Shown here in pieces: positions 1-10,128 of a DNA stretch of 37,978 nucleotides. Numbering within the stretch: the first letter of the stretch is position 1; the number at the start of each line of letters is the position of its first letter. A model generated the notes under the pieces. It was given only the letters and a program-made list of their open reading frames with translations. It searched no databases and had not been told where the DNA came from. The translations under genes were made by a program, and so were the position numbers. Where the stretch lies: assembly GCA_001770415.1 (NCBI GenBank), contig MEQX01000061.1, positions 17,611 to 55,588 on the forward strand, given 5' to 3'. Origin of the DNA: Betaproteobacteria bacterium RIFCSPLOWO2_02_FULL_63_19. Its GTDB lineage: Bacteria > Pseudomonadota > Gammaproteobacteria > Burkholderiales > SG8-39.

Positions 1-1275
1 CGTTCCGAGCTCGCTCGGCGCATGCAAAAGGGCGTCGCGATCATACCGACCGCGCCCGAGCGCATCCGCAATCGCGACAGCGATTACCTTTACCGATTCG
101 ACAGTTATTTCTACTACCTGACGGGCTTTCAAGAACCCGAAGCACTGCTCGTCGTCATCGCCGGCTCCGACGCGAGGTCGATACTGTTCTGTCGGGACAA
201 GAACCCCGAGCGTGAACTCTGGGACGGGTTCCGGCACGGTCCGGATGGAGCCAGGGATGCTTTTGGAATCGATGAAACTGCATCCATTGGCACGCTCGAG
301 GAGGCGATTCCCAGGCTGATCGCCGACCGGCACGCGCTGTTCTACGCCCCGGGAGCCGATGCAGGATGGGATGCGCGCGTAATGAACTGGCTGAATCAGG
401 TTCGCGCCCAGTCGCGTACCGGCGTCAGAGCGCCCAGTGAAATACGCGACGTGCGAGCGATCCTCGATGAAATGCGACTTTTCAAGGACGATACCGAACT
501 GGCCACGATGCGCCGCGCGGCCGCAATCTCCGCGGTGGCGCACCAGCGCGCCATGCAGGTCACACGCCCGGGAAGGAATGAATTCGAGATCGAGGCCGAG
601 TTGCTTTATCAGTTCCGCCGCGCCGGCTCACAGTTTCCCGCCTACTGGCCCATCGTCGCAGGAGGTCCCAATGCCTGCGTGCTGCACTATCGCGACAATC
701 ACGCGCCACTGTCGAGCGGAGACCTGCTGCTCATAGACGCTGGCTGCGAACTCGACGGTTACGCCGCGGACATCACGCGCACGTTCCCGGTCAACGGGCG
801 ATTTTCAAACGCACAGCGCGACATCTACGAACTGGTGCTCGCGGCGCAGGCTGCGGCGATCGACAAAGTCAGGCCCGGCAGCAACTGGAACGACCCGCAC
901 GAAGCCGCTGTACAGACGATCGCGCGCGGCTTGATCGATCTTGGCCTTTGCGACGGTCCGCTCGAGCGGGTCGTCGAAACCGAGGACTACAAGCGTTTCT
1001 ACATGCACCGGACCGGCCACTGGCTGGGTCTGGACGTGCATGACGTCGGCGAGTACAAGATCGAGGGCAACTGGCGATCTTTGGAGCCGGGCATGACCCT
1101 TACGGTCGAGCCCGGCTGCTACATCCAGCCGGCGGACAATGTACCGGAGGCGTTCTGGAACATCGGCGTGCGGGTTGAGGACAATGTCCTGGTGACCGAC
1201 GCCGGCTGCGAAGTGCTCACCGCCGCGACCCCAAAATCGGTGTCCGAGATCGAGTCGATGGTGGGCCGTGGCTGA
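1..1275 (+). CDS. pepP: Xaa-Pro aminopeptidase (aminopeptidase P), 5' end cut by window edge
   Basis: This M24-family metallopeptidase removes an N-terminal residue that precedes proline. The reading frame is open from the first base, and the residues before the first ATG (position 22) align with the E. coli PepP N-terminal region, so the true start lies upstream of the window. The body follows E. coli PepP closely: YLYRFDSYFYYLTGFQEPEA near the start, then the dinuclear metal site in the pita-bread fold. The ligands are the Asp of LLIDAGCE, the Asp of AADITRTFPV, the His of MHRTGHWLGLDVHD, the Glu of LTVEPGCYI and the Glu of VRVEDNVL. The stop overlaps the start of the next gene by 8 bp, as expected for a pepP-ubiH operon. 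The family assignment is firm; only the exact start is unseen. Confidence 0.95.
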   Translation, partial: RSELARRMQKGVAIIPTAPERIRNRDSDYLYRFDSYFYYLTGFQEPEALLVVIAGSDARSILFCRDKNPERELWDGFRHGPDGARDAFGIDETASIGTLEEAIPRLIADRHALFYAPGADAGWDARVMNWLNQVRAQSRTGVRAPSEIRDVRAILDEMRLFKDDTELATMRRAAAISAVAHQRAMQVTRPGRNEFEIEAELLYQFRRAGSQFPAYWPIVAGGPNACVLHYRDNHAPLSSGDLLLIDAGCELDGYAADITRTFPVNGRFSNAQRDIYELVLAAQAAAIDKVRPGSNWNDPHEAAVQTIARGLIDLGLCDGPLERVVETEDYKRFYMHRTGHWLGLDVHDVGEYKIEGNWRSLEPGMTLTVEPGCYIQPADNVPEAFWNIGVRVEDNVLVTDAGCEVLTAATPKSVSEIESMVGRG

Positions 1276-2410
1276 TGCGGAAATCACCGACATCTTGATC
1301 GCCGGCGGCGGCCCCGTCGGCATAATGCTCGCGCTCGCATTGCGCGGATCCGGCGCGTCAACGCTCCAGGTGCAGGTCGACCCTACGATGCAGGGCGAGC
1401 GTCCCATCGCGCTTTCCTACGGCAGCCGCCTGCTGCTGGAGGGCGTTGGTGCATGGCCCGAGTCTCCGCCCACGGCGATCTGTGAAATCCACGTCTCACA
1501 ACAAGGCGGATTCGGCCGCACGCTGATCCGCGCCGCCGATTGCGAATTGCCGGCATTGGGTTACGTCGCGCCGTATTCGGCGATCCACGCCTGGTTGTCA
1601 GCCGCGGACGCTGTTCGTCGCGGTTTGGACGGCAAGGTGATCGGTTGGAAACCTGCGGCCGATCATATCGAAGTGCGCATCGGACTAAGCGCGGGCGGCG
1701 AGGCTCGCCGACGCGCGCGGATGCTGGTGCTTGCCGACGGGGGACATGCGGGACTCGAAGCAAGCGGCCGCGATTACGGCCAACACGCGGTCGTTGCCGA
1801 CGTGCGCACCGAACAAGCGCATCACAACATCGCTTGGGAGAGATTTACCTCGGACGGTCCGATCGCGTTGCTGCCTTATGAGGACCGCCACGCCTTGGTC
1901 TGGAGCATCGACGCAGGCGCGGTCCGCGGGCTGCTCGAAATGCCGCAAACAGAATTTCTGCACCGGCTTGGCGCCGCTTTCGGCAGTCGCCTGGGTGCTT
2001 TCCTGGGTGCGGGCCCGCGTGCGGCGTTTCCGCTCGCACTCCGTCGACGGAGTGCCGACCCTTCCTCGCGCACCGTACTCGTCGGCAACGCCGCCCAGAC
2101 GCTGCACCCCGTGGCCGGCCAGGGCCTCAACCTGGGTCTGCGCGACGCAGCGGAACTCGCGCGACTCGTCGGGTGCACTCCCAATGCCGAATTGGGAAGC
2201 ATCGCGTTTCTCACGCGCTATTCGCTGCAGCGCAAACTGGACCGCGCTGCCGGAATCCACTTCACCGATGTTCTGGTCAGACTGTTCTCCAATTCCAGCG
2301 CGACGCTGGGCCTGGCTCGCGGCGCGGCACTCGCGTTGCTCGACGTGTTGCCGCCGGCACGAAAATTTCTTGCTCGCAGAATGATCTTCGGTGCGCGCGG
2401 TCTGCCGTAG
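1268..2410 (+). CDS. ubiH: UbiH/UbiF/VisC-family FAD-dependent ubiquinone-biosynthesis hydroxylase
   Basis: This is a flavoprotein monooxygenase of about 380 residues that hydroxylates a polyprenylated aromatic intermediate of ubiquinone. The N-terminal dinucleotide-binding motif is ILIAGGGPVGIMLALALRG. A central LVLADGGHAG segment matches the DG motif, and the C-terminal GNAAQTLHPVAGQGLNLG is the UbiH/VisC signature that contacts FAD. The start is GTG at 1268, inside the end of pepP, which suggests translational coupling. The pepP neighbour favours UbiH over UbiF or UbiI, but regioselectivity cannot be read from sequence. Length is near the usual 390-400 residues. Confidence 0.88.
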   Translation: MADAEITDILIAGGGPVGIMLALALRGSGASTLQVQVDPTMQGERPIALSYGSRLLLEGVGAWPESPPTAICEIHVSQQGGFGRTLIRAADCELPALGYVAPYSAIHAWLSAADAVRRGLDGKVIGWKPAADHIEVRIGLSAGGEARRRARMLVLADGGHAGLEASGRDYGQHAVVADVRTEQAHHNIAWERFTSDGPIALLPYEDRHALVWSIDAGAVRGLLEMPQTEFLHRLGAAFGSRLGAFLGAGPRAAFPLALRRRSADPSSRTVLVGNAAQTLHPVAGQGLNLGLRDAAELARLVGCTPNAELGSIAFLTRYSLQRKLDRAAGIHFTDVLVRLFSNSSATLGLARGAALALLDVLPPARKFLARRMIFGARGLP

Positions 2411-2577
2411 CCCGCGTCATTGCGTCACAAACGCTGTCAAGTCCCCAACAATTCCTGATGTGAGCGATCATATTTTCGCAACGGCGGAAAAATTGTGCGC
2501 AATTCTGTTTTCTTTGAACGCGCAATCCGGTATAAGATTGTCTCCCCTCCCAGATCTGACACACCTCGCGCGCGACC
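2411..2577 (+). promoter_or_regulatory. Intergenic promoter region of dusB-fis
   Basis: This 167-bp gap is visibly richer in A and T than its neighbours. A TATAAG hexamer at 2531-2536 is a good -10 candidate about 40 bp before the dusB ATG, but no convincing -35 lies 16-18 bp upstream. An inverted repeat AATTG-TGCG-CAATT occurs at about 2491-2504. In other proteobacteria the dusB-fis promoter is growth-rate controlled; I infer the same role here from position only. Confidence 0.4.
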
Positions 2578-3609
2578 ATGCAAATCGGTTCCCACGTTTT
2601 GCCTAACAATCTCGTTGTCGCGCCGATGGCCGGCGTCACGGACCGCCCCTTCCGCCAGCTCTGCAGGAAATTCGGAGCCGGCCTCGCGATTTCCGAAATG
2701 GTCGCCTCGAATTCGCTGTTGCGGGGCAGCGAAAAGACCCGCCGGCGTGCCAACCATGACGGCGAAGCCGAACCCATTTCGGTTCAGATCGCCGGTGCCG
2801 ATCCGCAAATGATGGCCGACGCGGCTCGCTACAACGTGCAGGAGGGTGCGCAGATCATCGACATCAACATGGGCTGCCCGGCGAAGAAAGTCTGCAGCGC
2901 CATGGCCGGTTCGGCGCTGCTGCGCGACGAAGCGCTGGTGGGGCGCATTCTCGAAGCGGTAGTCAGGGCAGTCGATGTTCCCGTGACCCTGAAGTTCCGC
3001 ACCGGCTGGGACAGTCGGAACAGAAATGCGCTGCGAGTGACCAGAATCGCCGAGGAGAGCGGCATCAGGATGCTGTCGCTGCATGGCCGCACGCGTGCCT
3101 GCGGATTTTCCGGCAGGGCGGAATACGACACGATCCGCGCGGTCAAGGCGGCCAGCAGCTTGCCGGTGGTCGCCAATGGCGATATTTCAACCCCCGAACA
3201 GGCAAGACACGTTCTGGAACATACGCGCGCAGACGGCATAATGATCGGCCGCGCAGCGCAGGGCCGCCCCTGGATTTTTCGCGAAATCGCGCATTACCTC
3301 GCGACCGGCGAACGACTTCCCGCACCGCTCGTCTGCGAAATCCGCGAAGTGCTGCTGGGACACCTGCAGGATCTATACGCGTTCTACGGCCGCGAGCGCG
3401 GCGTCAAGGTCGCACGCAAGCACGTTTCCTGGTACACCAAGGGCCTTGCGGGTTCGGCAAGCTTCAGACATCACATGAATCAGCTCGATACCTGCGCGGA
3501 GCAGTTCGATGCGGTCAACGCTTTCTTCGAAAAGCTCGAGCAGCAGCATCGGCGATTGTGTTACGCGGACATCGTGGAAACGGACGTTGAATCGGAGGCG
3601 GCAGCATGA
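2578..3609 (+). CDS. dusB: tRNA-dihydrouridine synthase B
   Basis: This FMN-dependent, NADPH-using enzyme reduces a uridine in the tRNA D-loop. The protein is 343 residues, slightly longer than E. coli DusB (321). It opens with the Dus signature LVVAPMAGVTDRPFRQLCR, and the catalytic Cys is in NMGCPAKKV at about residue 100. Further hallmarks are SLHGRTR (about 165), VVANGDI and GIMIGRAAQGRPWIF for flavin phosphate binding. The order dusB then fis is strongly conserved in beta- and gammaproteobacteria, which separates DusB from DusA and DusC. The C-terminus runs on to an acidic, Ala-rich tail ending just before a hairpin. Confidence 0.95.
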   Translation: MQIGSHVLPNNLVVAPMAGVTDRPFRQLCRKFGAGLAISEMVASNSLLRGSEKTRRRANHDGEAEPISVQIAGADPQMMADAARYNVQEGAQIIDINMGCPAKKVCSAMAGSALLRDEALVGRILEAVVRAVDVPVTLKFRTGWDSRNRNALRVTRIAEESGIRMLSLHGRTRACGFSGRAEYDTIRAVKAASSLPVVANGDISTPEQARHVLEHTRADGIMIGRAAQGRPWIFREIAHYLATGERLPAPLVCEIREVLLGHLQDLYAFYGRERGVKVARKHVSWYTKGLAGSASFRHHMNQLDTCAEQFDAVNAFFEKLEQQHRRLCYADIVETDVESEAAA

Positions 3610-3623
3610 GCAGGGAGCAGGGG

Positions 3624-3638
3624 CCCCGCATAGCGGGG
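3624..3638 (+). other. Stable hairpin between dusB and fis
   Basis: CCCCGC-ATA-GCGGGG forms a perfect 6-bp all-GC stem with a 3-nt loop shortly after the dusB stop. No T-run follows, so it does not look like an intrinsic terminator. It may stabilise or process the dusB-fis transcript; this is inference. Confidence 0.4.
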
Positions 3639-3731
3639 ATGCGAGCGGCCGCGATTGCTGCCGGCCGCCGACACGACAGCACCCCGACACGACGGTACAT
3701 ATAAGAACAGAATTCCATGGGAGCCAGCAGC

Positions 3732-3971
3732 ATGAGACAGACCAGCGAAATCGCGGATTGCATCCACCGATCGTTAGAACGTTACTTCAAGGACCTGGAT
3801 GGAGAAAAGCCGCGCCGCATCTACGACATGGTGTTGAAGAACGTCGAGAAGCCCATGCTTGAACTGGTACTGGATCGCGCGGATGGCAACCAGACGGTCG
3901 CCGCGCAAATGCTGGGCATCAACCGCAACACACTGCGCAAGAAGATGCACGCCCTGAAAATCCGGCCCTGA
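3732..3971 (+). CDS. fis: Fis family nucleoid-associated DNA-binding protein
   Basis: This small nucleoid-associated regulator bends DNA and activates rRNA and other growth-linked promoters. The C-terminal helix-turn-helix is clear: [20 protein letters not shown], followed by a short basic tail. I choose the ATG at 3732, giving 79 residues, because GGGAG at 3719-3723 is well placed as a ribosome-binding site. The in-frame ATG at 3717 would overlap that site and has no site of its own. The length matches betaproteobacterial Fis, which is shorter than the 98-residue E. coli protein. It sits 122 bp after dusB with a hairpin between. Confidence 0.93.
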   Translation: MRQTSEIADCIHRSLERYFKDLDGEKPRRIYDMVLKNVEKPMLELVLDRADGNQTVAAQMLGINRNTLRKKMHALKIRP

Positions 3972-4032
3972 GACAACGCGGAAGCTGCGCCTGCGCGCGC
4001 TCTGCTCCGGCACTGCCCACGGATCACCCGCA

Positions 4033-5598
4033 ATGAACCAACCTGTGCGCCAAGCCCTGATCAGCGTTTCCGACAAGGAGGGGCTTATCGAATTCGCCCG
4101 CGGCCTGGCCGGATTCAACGTGCGAATCCTGTCCACTGGCGGGACGGCGAAGCTGCTGGCGGAGAACGGCATCCCGGTCAAGGAGGTTTCGGATCACACC
4201 GGTTTTCCTGAAATGCTCGACGGACGCGTGAAGACGTTGCATCCAAAGATTCATGGAGGCTTGCTGGCGCGGCGGGATGTTCCCGCGCACATGGCCGCAA
4301 TCGAGCAGGCCGGCATCGAGCCCATCGATCTGGTCGTGGTCAATCTTTACCCATTCGCGAAGACCGTGGCCAGGCCCGATTGCACGCTGGACGAGGCGAT
4401 CGAGAACATCGATATCGGCGGCCCGACCATGCTGCGCTCAGCAGCGAAGAACCACGGCGGCGTTGCGGTAGTCGTGGATCCATCCGACTACCCATCGTTG
4501 CTCGAGGAGATGGGCACCAACGAGGGCGCCATTAGCGCTGAAACACGCTTTGCACTGGCCAAGAAGGTGTTTGCTCACACCGCCGCATACGACGCAGCGA
4601 TCAGCAACTATCTCACCGGGCTCGCCGCCGATGGCGCTCGCATGGCCTTCCCCGAGCGCCTGACCATTCAGTTCGAGAAACTGCAGGACATGCGCTATGG
4701 CGAGAACCCGCACCAGAGCGCGGCATTTTACCGCGACGCGACGCCGGTCCAGGGCAGCCTGGCAAGCTATCGTCAGCTGCAGGGCAAGGAACTGTCGTAC
4801 AACAACGTCGCCGACAGCGATGCCGCATGGGAATGCGTAAAGACCTTCGATGAGCCGGCATGCGTCGTCATCAAGCATGCCAACCCCTGCGGCGCGGCGA
4901 CGGCCAAGACTTTGAAGGAAGCCTACGAGCGCGCATTCGCTACCGACCCGGTGGCGGCATTTGGCGGCATCATCGCCGTCAACCGGCCGCTTGACGGCGC
5001 CGCAGCCGAGGCGATCTCCAAGCAGTTCGTCGAGGTCCTGATTGCCCCGGCGCTAACCGCGGCGGCACGAAAAGCGCTCTCGTCGAAGGCGAACGTGCGC
5101 GTGCTGGATGTCCCGATGGACACCGGTGCATCCGCCTTCGACATGAAGCGCGTTGGCGGCGGCCTGCTGGTTCAGTCGCTCGACCGGCGCAACGTCGCCG
5201 CCGCCGACCTGCGGGTGGTGACAAAGCTGGCGCCCACCGCAGTACAAATCGAACAGATGCTGTTCGCCTGGCGTGTCGCGAAGTTCGTGAAGTCCAATGC
5301 CATCGTCTTTTGCGGCGACATGCGCACCCTCGGCGTAGGCGCGGGACAGATGAGCCGCGTGGACAGCGCCCGTATCGCAGTGATCAAGGCCGGCAATTCC
5401 GGACTCTCGCTCGCCGGGTCGGTGGTCGCCTCCGACGCGTTCTTCCCCTTCCGCGACGGATTGGACGTCATCGCGCAGGCCGGCGCCAAGGCGGTCATCC
5501 AGCCCGGTGGCAGCATGCGCGACGATGAAGTCGTAGCGGCCGCCGACGAGCTGGGTCTGGCAATGGTGTTTACCGGCGTTCGCCACTTCCGCCATTGA
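4033..5598 (+). CDS. purH: Bifunctional AICAR formyltransferase / IMP cyclohydrolase
   Basis: PurH performs the last two steps of de novo purine synthesis: formylation of AICAR with 10-formyl-THF, then ring closure to IMP. The 521-residue length is typical. The N-terminal cyclohydrolase (MGS-like) domain shows [13 protein letters not shown] and [23 protein letters not shown] and NLYPFAKTV lie before the linker. The transformylase domain carries [14 protein letters not shown], the K-H catalytic pair in [12 protein letters not shown], and [13 protein letters not shown] near the C-terminus. The TGA overlaps the TTG start of purD. Confidence 0.97.
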   Translation: MNQPVRQALISVSDKEGLIEFARGLAGFNVRILSTGGTAKLLAENGIPVKEVSDHTGFPEMLDGRVKTLHPKIHGGLLARRDVPAHMAAIEQAGIEPIDLVVVNLYPFAKTVARPDCTLDEAIENIDIGGPTMLRSAAKNHGGVAVVVDPSDYPSLLEEMGTNEGAISAETRFALAKKVFAHTAAYDAAISNYLTGLAADGARMAFPERLTIQFEKLQDMRYGENPHQSAAFYRDATPVQGSLASYRQLQGKELSYNNVADSDAAWECVKTFDEPACVVIKHANPCGAATAKTLKEAYERAFATDPVAAFGGIIAVNRPLDGAAAEAISKQFVEVLIAPALTAAARKALSSKANVRVLDVPMDTGASAFDMKRVGGGLLVQSLDRRNVAAADLRVVTKLAPTAVQIEQMLFAWRVAKFVKSNAIVFCGDMRTLGVGAGQMSRVDSARIAVIKAGNSGLSLAGSVVASDAFFPFRDGLDVIAQAGAKAVIQPGGSMRDDEVVAAADELGLAMVFTGVRHFRH

Positions 5599-6866
5599 AG
5601 CTGCTCGTCATCGGTTCCGGCGGACGCGAACACGCGATCGCGTGGCGGCTGGCGCAAAGCCCGCGCGTACAGAAAGTATTCGTCGCGCCCGGCAACGGCG
5701 GCACAGCGCTGGAGCCTGGCCTTGAAAATCTCAAGCTCGATTCGATCGAGGATCTGGCCGATTTCGCGCTGAAGGAGCAGGTTCATCTTACCGTGGTGGG
5801 ACCGGAAGCGCCGTTGGCCGCAGGCGTCGTCGACCTGTTCCACAGCCGCGGCCTGCGCATCTTCGGGCCCAACCGCGCCTGCGCTCGGCTGGAAAGCTCC
5901 AAGGAGTTCGCCAAGGCGTTCATGCAGCGCCATGGCATACCGACGGCCGCATTTGCGTGTTTCACCGAACCGCAGGCCGCTCACGCCTACGTCGACGCGC
6001 GCGGCGCGCCCATCGTCATCAAGGCCGACGGGCTTGCCGCAGGCAAGGGCGTGGTCGTGGCTGCGAACCTCCAAGAGGCGCACGACGCGATCGACCGGAT
6101 GCTCGTGGGGCATCTGATGGGCGATGCAGGAAATCGCGTCGTCATCGAAGACTGCCTCGAAGGCGAAGAGGCGAGCTTCATCGTCATGTGCGACGGCGAA
6201 CACGTGCTTACGCTTGCCACAAGCCAGGACCACAAGAGGCTACTCGACGGCGACCGAGGCCCGAACACCGGTGGCATGGGTGCCTATTCGCCGGCACCCG
6301 TGGTTACGCCGAAAGTACACGCACGAGTCGTGCGCGAAGTGATCCAACCCGTGATGGCCGGTATGGCAGCCGAAGGCCACCGCTACTGCGGATTTCTCTA
6401 CGCCGGGCTCATGATCGACAGGACGGGCGCTCCGAGAGTACTGGAATTCAACTGCCGCCTGGGCGACCCCGAAGCGCAGCCTATACTCATGCGACTCAAG
6501 AGCGACCTTTACGACCTGATGGAGCATGCCGTCGAATGCGGACTCGATGCGGTCGAGGCGGTTTGGGACCGGCGGGCGGCGCTCGGCGTCGTGCTGGCTG
6601 CAGCCGGCTACCCGGAGTCGCCCAGGAAAGGCGACCCGATCGAAGGCCTGCCGGCTCCGGTCGAGGATGTGCGCGTATTCCACGCCGGGAGCACCCTCGC
6701 CAACGGCAAACCCGTCACCAGCGGCGGGCGTGTCCTGTGCGTCACTGCGCTCGGCGACTCCGTCAAGATGGCGCGCGATCGCGCCTATCACGTCGTCGAT
6801 GCCATACACTTCGAAGGCATGCAGTGCCGTCGCGACATCGGGCACCGTGCCATCGAAGCGCGCTAG
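5595..6866 (+). CDS. purD: Phosphoribosylamine-glycine ligase (GAR synthetase)
   Basis: PurD ligates glycine to phosphoribosylamine with ATP, the second step of purine synthesis. The N-terminal [19 protein letters not shown] is diagnostic. The ATP-grasp core follows with [18 protein letters not shown], a [25 protein letters not shown] segment, and [15 protein letters not shown] holding metal-binding Glu and Asn. The 423-residue length is standard. The start is TTG at 5595, overlapping the purH TGA by 4 nt, so translation is probably coupled; the conserved N-terminus begins exactly there. A two-gene purHD unit is common in proteobacteria. Confidence 0.96.
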   Translation: MKLLVIGSGGREHAIAWRLAQSPRVQKVFVAPGNGGTALEPGLENLKLDSIEDLADFALKEQVHLTVVGPEAPLAAGVVDLFHSRGLRIFGPNRACARLESSKEFAKAFMQRHGIPTAAFACFTEPQAAHAYVDARGAPIVIKADGLAAGKGVVVAANLQEAHDAIDRMLVGHLMGDAGNRVVIEDCLEGEEASFIVMCDGEHVLTLATSQDHKRLLDGDRGPNTGGMGAYSPAPVVTPKVHARVVREVIQPVMAGMAAEGHRYCGFLYAGLMIDRTGAPRVLEFNCRLGDPEAQPILMRLKSDLYDLMEHAVECGLDAVEAVWDRRAALGVVLAAAGYPESPRKGDPIEGLPAPVEDVRVFHAGSTLANGKPVTSGGRVLCVTALGDSVKMARDRAYHVVDAIHFEGMQCRRDIGHRAIEAR

Positions 6867-6953
6867 CGGCCGCGCGTCGAAGCCGCCGAAGACCTAGGTC
6901 GATGCAGCGCGCTCGAACCTGAAGCTGCTGACCGGCTCCGCGGTGCCAATCCA

Positions 6954-7883
6954 TTGAATATCGATCTCGTCAAGAATTTCCTGACCGGACTCCAGAACCG
7001 CATCGTCACGGAACTCGAGCGGCTGGACGGCAGTTCGTTTCGCAGCGACACGTGGCGGCGCAGCGAGGACCGATCCGGCGGCCTCGCGGGTGGCGGTGGC
7101 GACACCCGCATCATCGAGGAAGGTGCGCTGATCGAGCGCGGGGGGGTCGCCTACTCCCATGTGCGCGGCACCGAATTGCCCCCTACAGCGAGCGCCGCGC
7201 GACCTGAACTCGCCGGACGCGGCTTCGAGGCGATCGGGGTTTCCCTGGTGCTGCATCCGCGCAATCCTTACGTTCCGACGGTGCACATGAATGTGCGCTT
7301 CTTTGTCGCGCTCCGCGAGGGCGAAGCACCCGTATTCTGGTTCGGCGGCGGCATGGACCTCACGCCCTGTTACGGTTTCGAAGAAGACTGCGCCCATTTT
7401 CATCGGACCTGCAAGGCCGCGCTCGATCCTTTCGGTGAGGATCTTCATCCGCGCTTCAAACGCTGGTGCGATGAGTATTTCTACCTGAAACATCGCGGCG
7501 AACCACGCGGAATCGGCGGTATCTTTTTCGACGATCTCCACGAACCGGGATTCGACGAGTGCTTCGCGCTCATGAAGAGCGTAGGCGATCATTTTCTTCC
7601 TGCATACGTTCCGATTGCGGAAAAGCGCCGGCACACGAGTTTCGGCTCACGCGAGCGCGAGTTCCAGGCCTATCGACGCGGGCGCTACGTGGAGTTCAAC
7701 CTGGTCTACGACCGGGGCACGCTCTTCGGATTGCAATCGGGCGGACGCACGGAATCCATACTCATGTCGCTGCCGCCCGTCGTGAAGTGGCGATACGACT
7801 GGAGGCCCGAAACGGGGAGCGCCGAGGCCCGCCTTTACGACGTTTTTCTCAAGCCCCGGGACTGGATCGCCCCGTCGGCCTGA
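6954..7883 (+). CDS. hemF: Oxygen-dependent coproporphyrinogen III oxidase
   Basis: HemF decarboxylates two propionates of coproporphyrinogen III to give protoporphyrinogen IX, using O2. The 309-residue protein shows the family core: [34 protein letters not shown], a [20 protein letters not shown] region, the [16 protein letters not shown] segment and the C-terminal [12 protein letters not shown]. The start is TTG at 6954: the frame is open upstream without an ATG, and the protein from here matches the usual HemF N-terminus. Its 3' end overlaps the convergent hemY by 49 bp. An oxygen-dependent enzyme implies aerobic or microaerobic life. Confidence 0.95.
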   Translation: MNIDLVKNFLTGLQNRIVTELERLDGSSFRSDTWRRSEDRSGGLAGGGGDTRIIEEGALIERGGVAYSHVRGTELPPTASAARPELAGRGFEAIGVSLVLHPRNPYVPTVHMNVRFFVALREGEAPVFWFGGGMDLTPCYGFEEDCAHFHRTCKAALDPFGEDLHPRFKRWCDEYFYLKHRGEPRGIGGIFFDDLHEPGFDECFALMKSVGDHFLPAYVPIAEKRRHTSFGSREREFQAYRRGRYVEFNLVYDRGTLFGLQSGGRTESILMSLPPVVKWRYDWRPETGSAEARLYDVFLKPRDWIAPSA

Positions 7884-9052
7884 TCCGAAACCTGTGCCGC
7901 CGCACGATAGTGCCGGTTGGCGTCGTCGGCGAGCCCGATACGTTCGCACAGCTTGGCCAGCGCGACGTGTGCATCGCTTGAGCGATGAACCGTGAGACTC
8001 GCCTCGAGATAACTCCTGGACTTGCCCCAGAGCTCGCGCTTTGCGCACAGACGTCCGAGGCTCAACAACAGCTCCGCGTCCTGGGTGCGCTGTTCCAGCC
8101 AGGTTTCAGCGCGTTCGATGCGCGGTACCGCCTCGTCATCGCCACATTCGGCGTATTGCAGCACGAGATCCCTGTCCCACTCGGAGTTCAATGCATACTC
8201 GATGACCCCCCGCGCGGCGCGTTCGTCACCGACGCGCATCCAGGCTCGCGCCGCTGCGGCGGCGATCCGGGGCACGCGCCTCTCGGCCGCCGGTACCGAT
8301 CGCAAGTAATCGGCGAGCCCGAGCGCATCGAGCCCCTCGCGCGACAGCATTGCGACGCGAGCATTGATGACCACGCCTTCGAGTGCCTCGCGCGGCATCG
8401 AGTCGTCCCTCTCCAACTGTTGCGCAATCCGGATGACCTCGCTCCAGTTCCCGACGCCCTGCTCCGCGCGCAACAGCGCCGACAGCATGGCGAAATGGCG
8501 TGCGCCTCCCGCCTGCAGTTCCCGAAGCACCGCACGCGCTTCGTCGAAACGGCGCTCCCCGAGCAGGAATTCGGCCTCGGTCGCCAGCGTCGCCTGCCGC
8601 CAGTCGGCTTCGGCTGAATGCGCTTTCTCGATCCATTTGTCGCGCCGCACGAATTCGCGCTGGCGCTGCGCTGCGCTCGCCGCGACGATCGCCGCGAGCG
8701 CCTGCGGCCGCCCGAGTTCGTATGCACGTGAAGCAAATTTCGTCGCCCGCGGATAACGTCCTTCGTACAACGCCTGCAATGACTGCTCGATAGCCTCACG
8801 AGCGCGGGTCTCGCGCCGGTGGATGCGGTATGCGCGCACGTACGCCGGCAGCCCGAGCGTGTGCGCAATGACGCGAACCAGAAAATAGGCGCCAACAAAA
8901 CCGGCGACGAGCAGCGCCACAAAGAGATTGAGCGACAGGTCGACCCGCCAGGGCGGATACAGGAACAGCACGTGGCCGTCGTTCTCATGCATCGCGACCG
9001 ACAGGCCCGCCGCCAGCGCAAACGCGGCGATCAGCCACAGCAGCCCCCTCAT
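7835..9052 (-). CDS. hemY: HemY-like membrane TPR protein of the heme operon
   Basis: This is the proteobacterial HemY of hemCDXY operons, not the protoporphyrinogen oxidase of the same name in Gram-positives. The 405-residue protein begins with a membrane segment ([20 protein letters not shown]) and a second at about residues 35-65. Between them is [20 protein letters not shown], typical of the HemY N-terminal domain. The rest is helical TPR-like repeat rich in Ala, Arg and Glu. It is thought to be an inner-membrane protein that assists late heme synthesis; its biochemical role is unsettled. The start overlaps the hemX stop as ATGA. Confidence 0.9.
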   Translation of the reverse strand: MRGLLWLIAAFALAAGLSVAMHENDGHVLFLYPPWRVDLSLNLFVALLVAGFVGAYFLVRVIAHTLGLPAYVRAYRIHRRETRAREAIEQSLQALYEGRYPRATKFASRAYELGRPQALAAIVAASAAQRQREFVRRDKWIEKAHSAEADWRQATLATEAEFLLGERRFDEARAVLRELQAGGARHFAMLSALLRAEQGVGNWSEVIRIAQQLERDDSMPREALEGVVINARVAMLSREGLDALGLADYLRSVPAAERRVPRIAAAAARAWMRVGDERAARGVIEYALNSEWDRDLVLQYAECGDDEAVPRIERAETWLEQRTQDAELLLSLGRLCAKRELWGKSRSYLEASLTVHRSSDAHVALAKLCERIGLADDANRHYRAAAQVSDQADGAIQSRGLRKTS

Positions 9053-10128
9053 CGCGCAACCTTCTCTCGCGACACCTTGTAATTTCTAACAGCCTCCAGG
9101 CTATCGCTGATATTTGGCAGATCGATATCGATACCGCTGGCCGCGATCTGCTTGAGGTTCGCGAGCGCAGCCGCGACGTGGCGCGCGCGCACGTCAAAAT
9201 AGCGCCTGATCCACGCTGAAGCCTGATTGAGATCGGCGCGAAAGACGTTCTGGTCGCGCGAAAGCAGCGCAAGCCTGGCGTTGAGCAAGCGCAGTTTGAG
9301 GTTCTCGCGCATAAAGAAGGATTGGGAAGGCGACAGCAGCGGCGGTGCGGGATTTTCGAGCTTGCTCACGCGCACGAGCTGCCTGAGTTCGCTCCATATG
9401 TCCGATCCCAGGCGCTTCCAGAATCCTTCCTCCGAGCGCGCTTTGGAGCGGGACGGCTCCGACCTCGGCAACTCCACCGTCGCGAGCGGCAACCTGTCCA
9501 CACTCGCAATCACCTGATCGAGCCGCACGGCGAGCCCCGCGATGTCCACGCCGGGAGTTCCCTTCAAGCGCTCGATGTCGCGGGCGAGCACCTTGCGCAG
9601 CGGAACGAATTGCGGGCGGTTCGAACGCGCAAGGCGAGAATCCGCGGTCTGCAGTGCGGCCAGGGCCGCATTCACGCTGCCGGCGAGCTGAAGCTGCTGT
9701 ACCGCTATGGCGAGAATCTGCTCTACCTCGGTCAGAACCCACTCGTCACGACTGCGCGACAGCTCCTGGTAGAGCGCCTCGAGAGCCACTTGCTGATTCT
9801 GGGATTCGACCAGTTTTGCCTCGATCTGAGCGAGCCTGGACTGGGCTTCGCGGACCGCCTCCTGGGCCTGACGCGCAGTGTTTCTGGCGTCGCGACTATC
9901 GTTATCGCTGTCACGCAGCCGGCGGGCAAGCTCTTCGCGCAATGCCGTGCTGTGGAGCCCGGCGTCGTACCATTGCCACGCGACGAAAGCAGCCAGCAGG
10001 ACCAGCGCGATGGCAAGCAGGTTGGCCAAACGCGCCATCGGCAGGCGTGTGCCGACCGGATCGGGTCTTGTCAGCGCGCTTTGTTCTTCCATGTGGGGTG
10101 CCGGGCGAATCCGCTTGACGGAATTCAC
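9049..10128 (-). CDS. hemX: HemX family membrane protein
   Basis: HemX proteins are single-pass membrane proteins of the heme operon, often misannotated as uroporphyrinogen methyltransferase. This 359-residue example has a short Arg- and Pro-containing cytoplasmic tail, one transmembrane helix (LANLLAIALVLLAAFVAW, about residues 34-51) and a long coiled-coil of Arg, Glu and Gln. The C-terminal domain includes EQILAIAVQQLQLAGSVNAAL and FFMRENLKLRLLNARLALLSRD, both typical HemX segments. No SAM-binding motif is present. Both ends overlap neighbours by 4 bp. Confidence 0.9.
   Translation of the reverse strand: MNSVKRIRPAPHMEEQSALTRPDPVGTRLPMARLANLLAIALVLLAAFVAWQWYDAGLHSTALREELARRLRDSDNDSRDARNTARQAQEAVREAQSRLAQIEAKLVESQNQQVALEALYQELSRSRDEWVLTEVEQILAIAVQQLQLAGSVNAALAALQTADSRLARSNRPQFVPLRKVLARDIERLKGTPGVDIAGLAVRLDQVIASVDRLPLATVELPRSEPSRSKARSEEGFWKRLGSDIWSELRQLVRVSKLENPAPPLLSPSQSFFMRENLKLRLLNARLALLSRDQNVFRADLNQASAWIRRYFDVRARHVAAALANLKQIAASGIDIDLPNISDSLEAVRNYKVSREKVAR

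Noticed and set aside
3717-3731. Upstream ATG as the fis start
   Set aside because: It overlaps the GGGAG ribosome-binding site that serves the ATG at 3732 and would exceed the usual betaproteobacterial Fis N-terminus.
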